Below, in pieces: positions 15,025-19,616 of a stretch of 19,616 nt of DNA. This stretch comes from JAWXVD01 sp044425705 (GTDB lineage: Bacteria; Bacillota; Clostridia; Lachnospirales; Lachnospiraceae): contig JAWXVD010000059.1 of assembly GCA_044425705.1 (NCBI GenBank), positions 1 to 19,616 of the forward strand. Reading direction: 5' to 3'. Position 1 is the first letter of the stretch, and each line of letters opens with the position of its first letter. The position numbers and the translations under genes were made by a program. The notes under the pieces are model-generated. The model was not told the origin of the DNA. It searched no databases and worked only from the letters and a program-made list of their open reading frames with translations.

Positions 15025-15338
15025 AAGTTAATAAAAAAACCGTTGAGGTGGAGATAAAAATAGTAGTGCACACACAGAGAGTTTGGGATGCTGAGAACCA
15101 AGCTGAACGCAGATTATTAAATGGACCATCGAGGGTGTAGTGAAAGGTATCATAAGTAGTATTCCGACATGGATGAAAGCACTTTGACCGAGTATTCTAT
15201 AACGTAGGCAGGCGTTAACTGCTAGAGATTTGTTGGAATCTTGAAGAGAGCGCAATGGTGACATTGCGAATTAAGGTGGCACCGCGGAGAGTATATCCGT
15301 CCTTGACAAAAGTATATTTTGTCGAGGGCGGTTTTTTT
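15025..15338 (+). promoter_or_regulatory. T-box leader, tRNA-Trp responsive
   Basis: The leader carries the classical T-box sequence AAGGTGGCACCGCGG (15273-15287). A Stem I region begins near 15045, with AGAGAG at about 15076. The likely specifier codon TGG lies in TAAATGGACC (15122-15124), followed by an A. A hairpin CGCAATG/CATTGCG (15251-15268) is the stem before the antiterminator. In the antiterminator AAGG (15273-15276) can pair with CCTT (15301-15304), leaving the bulge TGGC. That bulge would pair with GCCA, which fits tRNA-Trp with discriminator G. Uncharged tRNA-Trp would stabilise the antiterminator and allow trpEGDC to be transcribed; otherwise the terminator at 15297-15338 forms. 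Identification is sure; the exact 5' boundary and Stem II pairing are approximate. Confidence 0.95.
15297..15338 (+). terminator. T-box attenuator terminator
   Basis: A 15-base stem joins 15297-15311 (CCGTCCTTGACAAAA) with 15317-15331, including two G-T pairs, and is followed by seven T (15332-15338). Its left arm shares CCGTCCTT with the antiterminator, so the two structures exclude each other. Confidence 0.92.
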
Positions 15339-15409
15339 GTGCATTAAAATATTGATAGTACTAAAAATATTATGGTTATTTTCAAGAAAGATTAAAATTT
15401 TAGGAGGAA

Positions 15410-15481
15410 ATGAAAGGTGACATCACTAAAACTTTATCTTTAATGAATAAAGTTACCAGATTGAAAGGAAGGGTTGTATGA
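15410..15481 (+). CDS. possible 23-residue upstream ORF overlapping trpE
   Basis: ATG 15410 follows a perfect AGGAGG at 15402-15407 with a short spacing of two bases. The frame runs 23 codons (beginning MKGDITKTLSL, rich in Lys and Arg) and ends in TGA at 15479-15481, overlapping the trpE ATG (15478-15480) as ATGA. It has no Trp codons, so it is not a classical attenuation peptide. A GTG start at 15417 in another frame would suit the SD spacing better but gives only eight codons. It lies after the T-box terminator. It may couple translation to trpE, or be a chance reading frame. Confidence 0.35.
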   Translation: MKGDITKTLSLMNKVTRLKGRVV

Positions 15482-16968
15482 GTATGATTTATCCATCTTT
15501 AGAAGAAGCAAAAATAATTGTAGCAGAGAGTAATTGCAAAAGAATACCTATTAAAGTGGAACTTTTTGCAGATAGTATTACGCCCATTATGGCTTTGAAA
15601 AGGTTAAAAAAAATAAGCAATCATGTATTTATGTTTGAAAGCGTAGAGGACTCAAAAAAATGGGGACGGTATACTTTTCTTGGATATGACCCTACGGTAG
15701 AAATCAATTGTCAAAATGGCGAGATGCAGGTGAAAAGTGGTACTACAACTGTAATAGAAACAAAAAATCCAGGTGAAATTATCCGTCAGATTATTGATGA
15801 AAATAGAGCTCCAAGATTACAGGAGATGCCGCCGTTTGCAGGTGGATTGGTAGGATATTTTGCATATGAATATATTAAATACAGTGAACCTAGTTTGATT
15901 TTAGATGCAAAGGATGAGGAAAATTTTAAAGATGTAGATTTGATGTTATTTGATAAAATTGTAGCATTTGATAATTTTAAACAGAAATTAATTTTAATTG
16001 TGAATATACCAATAAACCATATGGAAACGTCTTATCATAAGGGTATTTTAGAATTACAGATGATGAAACAATTATTGTCCAATGGGGAAATGATACAAGA
16101 CGAGCCGTTGCAGATAAAAAGTGACTTTAGACATTTATTTAATCAGGAAGAATATTGTGAAATGGTAGAAAAAGCTAAGGATTACATTTATGAAGGCGAT
16201 ATTTTTCAAGTGGTATTGTCTAATCGATTTGAAGCAGATATTGCAGGAAGTTTATTAGATACGTATCGCATGTTACGAACAACCAATCCATCACCCTATA
16301 TGTTTTACTTTTCTAGTGATGATGTGGAAATTGCGGGAGCATCACCAGAAACTTTGGTAAAGTTAGATCAAGGCGAATTGCATACCTTTCCACTGGCAGG
16401 AACTAAGCCGAGAGGAAAGACAGAGGAGGAAGATTTAGCCTTAGAACGTGAATTATTAGGTGATGAAAAAGAATGTGCAGAACATAATATGTTAGTAGAT
16501 TTGGGTAGAAACGATATTGGAAAAATTAGCAAGATAGGTTCTGTAAAAGTAGAAAAGTATATGGCCATTGAAAGATTTTCTCATGTTATGCATATCGGTT
16601 CTACGGTAAAAGGAGAAATTTTAGAAACGAAAGATGCACTAGATGGGGTGGATGCTATTTTACCAGCAGGTACATTGTCGGGAGCACCAAAAATAAGAGC
16701 TTGTGAAATTATTAATGAATTAGAAAACAATAAACGTGGTATTTATGGAGGTGCAATTGGCTATATTGATTTTAGTGGGAATTTAGATACTTGTATCGCG
16801 ATACGTTTGGCTTTTGCAAAAAACGGTAAAGTTTTTGTTCGTTCGGGAGCAGGCATTGTGGCAGACAGCAATCCAGAAAGTGAATATATGGAATGTATCA
16901 ATAAAGCAAAAGCAGTGATGGAAGCGTTGAAGAAGTCAGAAGGAGGCGTAGATGGTTTTACTAATTGA
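15478..16968 (+). CDS. trpE: anthranilate synthase component I
   Basis: The 496-residue protein catalyses chorismate plus glutamine (or ammonia) to anthranilate, the first step of tryptophan synthesis, in complex with TrpG. FMFESVEDSKKWGRYTFLGYDP (51-72) matches the N-terminal tryptophan-binding LLES site, with Glu54-Ser55, so feedback inhibition by tryptophan is likely retained. The C-terminal chorismate-binding domain shows GDIFQVVLSNRFE, NPSPYMFYF, GASPETLVKL, LAGTKPRGKTEEED, LVDLGRNDIGKI, LPAGTLSGAPKIRA, GIYGGAIGYIDFSG and RSGAGIVADSNPESEYMECINKA. The start ATG 15478 follows AAGGAAGG at 5 bases; ATG 15484 is a possible alternative. The gene is first in the operon behind a tRNA-Trp T-box and overlaps trpG by 17 bases. 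Confidence 0.97.
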   Translation: MSMIYPSLEEAKIIVAESNCKRIPIKVELFADSITPIMALKRLKKISNHVFMFESVEDSKKWGRYTFLGYDPTVEINCQNGEMQVKSGTTTVIETKNPGEIIRQIIDENRAPRLQEMPPFAGGLVGYFAYEYIKYSEPSLILDAKDEENFKDVDLMLFDKIVAFDNFKQKLILIVNIPINHMETSYHKGILELQMMKQLLSNGEMIQDEPLQIKSDFRHLFNQEEYCEMVEKAKDYIYEGDIFQVVLSNRFEADIAGSLLDTYRMLRTTNPSPYMFYFSSDDVEIAGASPETLVKLDQGELHTFPLAGTKPRGKTEEEDLALERELLGDEKECAEHNMLVDLGRNDIGKISKIGSVKVEKYMAIERFSHVMHIGSTVKGEILETKDALDGVDAILPAGTLSGAPKIRACEIINELENNKRGIYGGAIGYIDFSGNLDTCIAIRLAFAKNGKVFVRSGAGIVADSNPESEYMECINKAKAVMEALKKSEGGVDGFTN

Positions 16969-17596
16969 TAATTATGATAGTTTTTCTTACAATTTGTATC
17001 AATTGATTGGATCTTTTAGAAGTGACATTCGTGTAATACGAAATGATGAATTGACAGTAAATGAAATTGAAGAATGTAAACCTGAAATGATTTTTTTATC
17101 CCCAGGGCCAGGAAAACCAGCAGATGCAGGTGTTTGTATTGAAGTGATTCAAATGTTAGGAAACAAAATTCCAATTTTTGGTGTATGTTTGGGACATCAG
17201 GCCATTTGTGAAGCCTATGGTGGAGAAGTTTCTTATGCTGATAAATTGATGCATGGAAAAACATCCATAGCGCAATTGCATACAGACGCAGTAATATTTA
17301 AAAACATGGAAAAAGAAATACAAGTTGCAAGATATCATTCTTTAGCGGCTGTTGCTGAAAAACTTCCGGATTGTTTGCAGGTGATAGCAGAAATAAAAGA
17401 AGAAAAGGATAACCAATCTTTGGAAAATCAAGAAGAAAAGTTACAAAATATAAAGGCCGGTAAGGGTGATATTATGGCAGTAGCCCATAAAGAATATCCC
17501 GTGTATGGAGTACAATTTCATCCAGAATCTATTTTGACACCTGAAGGTGGAAAAATTATTGAAAATTTTTTAAAGAATATCAAAAGTGCGATGTAG
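16952..17596 (+). CDS. trpG: anthranilate synthase component II, glutamine amidotransferase
   Basis: The 214-residue class I glutamine amidotransferase supplies ammonia to TrpE. LLIDNYDSFSYNLYQ opens the protein, SPGPGKPADAG is at 50-60, the nucleophile is Cys79 in GVCLGHQAICEAYGG, and His190 and Glu192 of QFHPES complete the triad. It is longer than the usual 187 to 195 residues because of a Lys/Glu/Gln-rich insert of about 20 residues (150-172) between the strands before and after it; the core motifs are intact. The amidotransferase may instead serve also in folate synthesis as PabA, as in Bacillus, but the operon position supports TrpG. RBS AGGAGG is 5 bases before ATG 16952, inside the end of trpE. 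Confidence 0.96.
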   Translation: MVLLIDNYDSFSYNLYQLIGSFRSDIRVIRNDELTVNEIEECKPEMIFLSPGPGKPADAGVCIEVIQMLGNKIPIFGVCLGHQAICEAYGGEVSYADKLMHGKTSIAQLHTDAVIFKNMEKEIQVARYHSLAAVAEKLPDCLQVIAEIKEEKDNQSLENQEEKLQNIKAGKGDIMAVAHKEYPVYGVQFHPESILTPEGGKIIENFLKNIKSAM

Positions 17597-17610
17597 TGGA
17601 GGAAAAAACA

Positions 17611-18621
17611 ATGATTAAAGAGGCGATTATTTTACTAAGCAACAGAAAAAACTTAACTTATGATATGGCAAAAGAAGTCATGTGTGAAATTATGACAGGG
17701 CAAGCCAGTGAAGTACAAATCAGTTCTTATTTAACAGCATTAACGTTAAAAGGAGAAACCATTGATGAAATTACAGCGTCTGCAGCAGGAATGAGAGAGC
17801 ATTGTGTGCGTTTGTTGCATGAAATGGATGTATTAGAAATTGTAGGAACAGGAGGAGACCATTCTAATTCCTTCAATATTTCTACAACATCATCTCTTGT
17901 AATTGCAGCAGGGGGCGTACCAGTAGCAAAACACGGAAATAGAGCAGCATCTAGTAAGTCAGGGGCGGCCGATGTATTGGAAGCCTTGGGGGCAAACATT
18001 ACCATTGAACAATCAAGAAGCACGGAAATACTCAGTGAAATAGGATTTTGTTTCCTATTTGCACAAAAATATCATTTGGCCATGAAGTATGCCGCTAGTG
18101 TGAGAAGAGAGTTGGGTATCCGTACTATTTTTAATATTTTAGGACCGTTATCAAATCCCGCAGGAGCGAAAATGCAATTGATGGGTGTTTTCCATGAAGA
18201 TATGGTAGAGCCATTGGCAAAGGTATTACATAATTTAGGGGTAAAAGATGCCATGGTAGTTTACGGGATGGACAAATTAGATGAAATTTCGCTTAGTGCA
18301 AAGACAAAAGTATGTGAAATACGAGATGGAAAATTCACTTCTTATATGATTGATCCAGAAGAATTTGGTTATAAACTATGTGACAAAAGCGAAATTGTTG
18401 GTGGTACACCTGAAGAAAATGCAAAGATTACAAAAGCAATCTTTAATGGAGAAAAAGGAAATAAGAGAAATATTGTATGTTTAAATGCGGGAGCAGGTCT
18501 TTATATTGCAAAAAAAGCAAATACGTTAGAAGAAGGTATTCGTTTGGCAGAAAGCATTATTGATAGTGGTGCAGCTTTAGCAAAATTGAATCAGTATGTG
18601 GACAGTACGTTGCAGGTATAA
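17611..18621 (+). CDS. trpD: anthranilate phosphoribosyltransferase
   Basis: The 336-residue enzyme joins anthranilate to PRPP in the second step of tryptophan synthesis. It shows GTGGDHSNSFNIST at 79-92, the PRPP and magnesium site, and KHGNRAASSKSGAADVLEALG at 107-127, with FLFAQKYHLAMKYAASVRRELGIRTIFNILGPLSNPA further on. The length is that of the family. Start ATG 17611 has GGAGG 8 bases upstream; a GTG at 17596 overlapping the trpG stop is in frame but lies before the RBS. The spacing of 14 bases after trpG fits a tight operon. The GTGGD motif is followed by HSNSF where many have GANTF, an ordinary variation. No sign of decay. Confidence 0.97.
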   Translation: MIKEAIILLSNRKNLTYDMAKEVMCEIMTGQASEVQISSYLTALTLKGETIDEITASAAGMREHCVRLLHEMDVLEIVGTGGDHSNSFNISTTSSLVIAAGGVPVAKHGNRAASSKSGAADVLEALGANITIEQSRSTEILSEIGFCFLFAQKYHLAMKYAASVRRELGIRTIFNILGPLSNPAGAKMQLMGVFHEDMVEPLAKVLHNLGVKDAMVVYGMDKLDEISLSAKTKVCEIRDGKFTSYMIDPEEFGYKLCDKSEIVGGTPEENAKITKAIFNGEKGNKRNIVCLNAGAGLYIAKKANTLEEGIRLAESIIDSGAALAKLNQYVDSTLQV

Positions 18622-18695
18622 ATGAGTAAAGTGTAAGTATTTCGGCGTGAAAAGCGTCTTAGTTGTCAGACCGAAAGAAAGAGGTGGTTATTACG

Positions 18696-19529
18696 ATGCA
18701 GCAGTTTAATGAAAACGGTGATGCGGTAGATACGAAGAGAAATATTTTAGAGGAAATTGCAGATCGAACAAGAGAAAGAGTGGCGGAGAAGAAAAGAGAG
18801 GTTTCTTTGGAAGAAATCAAGAAGCAAGCGCTTTCTAAGAAACTTGATAGAACTTTCCTATTTGAAGCGGCATTAAAAAAATCAGAGTTGGGATTTATCT
18901 GTGAGGTAAAGAAAGCATCTCCATCGAAGGGATTGATAGCAGCAGATTTCCCTTATATAGAAATAGCAAAAGAATATGAAGAGGGAGGAGCAGCGGCCAT
19001 ATCATGTTTAACAGAACCGTATTATTTTCAGGGAGAAAACAGATTCTTAGAAGAGATTGTCAGTGTAGTATCTATACCTGTATTGAGAAAAGATTTCACC
19101 GTAGATGAATACATGATATATGAAGCGAAAGTTTTAGGTGCAAGTGCAATTCTATTAATCTGCTCCATTTTAGATGATAGACAATTAAAAGAATATTTTC
19201 AAATTGCAGATCAACTAGGGCTATCTGTTTTAGTGGAAACTCATACGGAAGAGGAAGTGAAGCGAGCGTTAGCCAGCGGTGCTAGACTGATTGGTGTAAA
19301 TAATCGGAATTTGAAAACTTTTCAAGTGGATTTGGAACATAGTGTAGCATTGAAGAAGATGATACCTGATGATGTGATTTTTATATCTGAAAGCGGAATC
19401 AAAACAAAAGAGGATATCAAATATCTTCATGAAATTGGTACAGATGCAGTTTTAATTGGGGAAACCTTTATGCGGGCTAGTAATAAACGCCAGGTGCTTG
19501 AGGACTTGGTTTCATTGGTGAGGGGTTAG
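18696..19529 (+). CDS. trpC: indole-3-glycerol phosphate synthase
   Basis: The 277-residue TIM-barrel enzyme closes carboxyphenylaminodeoxyribulose phosphate to indole-3-glycerol phosphate. Active-site parts are CEVKKASPSKG (69-79, catalytic Glu70 and Lys72), RKDF with Lys132, VETHTEEE with Glu181, GVNNRNLKTF (Asn203) and FISESGI near 239-245. The phosphate-binding GIGTDAVLIGETFM-like stretch reads IGTDAVLIGETFMRA. The start ATG 18696 has GAGGTGG 8 bases upstream; an in-frame TTG at 18663 lacks an RBS. The N-terminus has about 10 to 14 residues more than the shortest homologues. The gap after trpD is 74 bases, wider than elsewhere in the operon. It is a single-domain enzyme, not fused to TrpF, and trpF does not follow within the window. 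Confidence 0.97.
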   Translation: MQQFNENGDAVDTKRNILEEIADRTRERVAEKKREVSLEEIKKQALSKKLDRTFLFEAALKKSELGFICEVKKASPSKGLIAADFPYIEIAKEYEEGGAAAISCLTEPYYFQGENRFLEEIVSVVSIPVLRKDFTVDEYMIYEAKVLGASAILLICSILDDRQLKEYFQIADQLGLSVLVETHTEEEVKRALASGARLIGVNNRNLKTFQVDLEHSVALKKMIPDDVIFISESGIKTKEDIKYLHEIGTDAVLIGETFMRASNKRQVLEDLVSLVRG

Positions 19530-19616
19530 GCTGTGAACCACCCCCAGAGAATATGCATTTCCCAAGTAAGTCCGCTTGCGCTACGTGTCGCTGATAATGG
19601 TACATAAGGTGCTAAA
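19526..19616 (-). other. GC-richer segment downstream of trpC, open on the minus strand
   Basis: The last 87 bases have about 48 percent GC, clearly above the surroundings. All plus-strand frames are closed by stops within a short distance, whereas one minus-strand frame is open from the window edge to TAA at 19528-19526, overlapping the trpC stop. It encodes at least 29 residues ending TWEMHILWGWFTA, unusually rich in tryptophan. It may be the end of a convergent ORF, a dispersed repeat, or the edge of an inserted element. I cannot identify it. Confidence 0.35.

Noticed and set aside
1..19616. CRISPR array, tRNA, rRNA, insertion sequence or phage genes
   Set aside because: No regularly spaced repeats, no cloverleaf or rRNA sequence, and no transposase or phage proteins could be found on either strand.

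Overview
The window is AT-rich (GC roughly mid-thirties percent by eye) and reads as the chromosome of an anaerobic, fermentative Firmicute, most likely a Clostridia/Lachnospirales-type organism. The signs are strong Shine-Dalgarno sites, a tRNA-Trp T-box leader on the trp operon, a PocR-type AraC regulator, and acetoacetate CoA-transferase, acetate kinase and iron-alcohol-dehydrogenase genes. No phage, IS or CRISPR is visible.

Region 1 (1-4756, minus strand) is a catabolic operon read from a promoter near 4756-4728. In order it holds atoD and atoA (CoA-transferase subunits), a BKACE/DUF849 beta-keto-acid cleavage enzyme, a 62-residue zinc-ribbon peptide coupled to it by an ATGA overlap, an NAD-dependent dehydrogenase of the 3-hydroxyacyl-CoA dehydrogenase family (TTG start), and an AtoE-type short-chain fatty acid permease cut by the window edge. 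A LysR gene (4971-5861) lies just upstream with its own terminator. The set fits a route in which a 3-hydroxy acid is oxidised to a 3-keto acid, BKACE transfers its acetyl part to acetyl-CoA giving acetoacetate plus an acyl-CoA, and AtoDA exchanges CoA back to acetoacetate. The net result is conversion of a 3-keto acid to a free acid plus acetyl-CoA. The substrate cannot be read from the sequence. The lysine-fermentation genes kamA, kamDE and kdd are absent here, and the BKACE has Trp where the lysine-pathway Kce has Glu14, so this is probably not the lysine pathway.

Region 2 (5862-8735, plus strand) holds a divergently transcribed acetate kinase with unusual active-site substitutions, then an iron-dependent alcohol dehydrogenase with its own promoter and a bidirectional terminator.

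Region 3 (8782-14888) holds a minus-strand MtaA/UroD-family protein divergent from a PocR-AraC regulator, followed on the plus strand by a GH38 alpha-mannosidase and a YczE-family membrane protein. This looks like a small carbohydrate-responsive locus, with the UroD-like protein unexplained.

Region 4 (14990-19529, plus strand) is the tryptophan operon: a consensus sigma-A promoter, a T-box with UGG specifier, antiterminator and terminator, a possible 23-codon upstream ORF overlapping trpE, then trpE, trpG, trpD and trpC. After trpC no trpF follows within the window. Instead there is an 87-base stretch of about 48 percent GC that is open on the minus strand.
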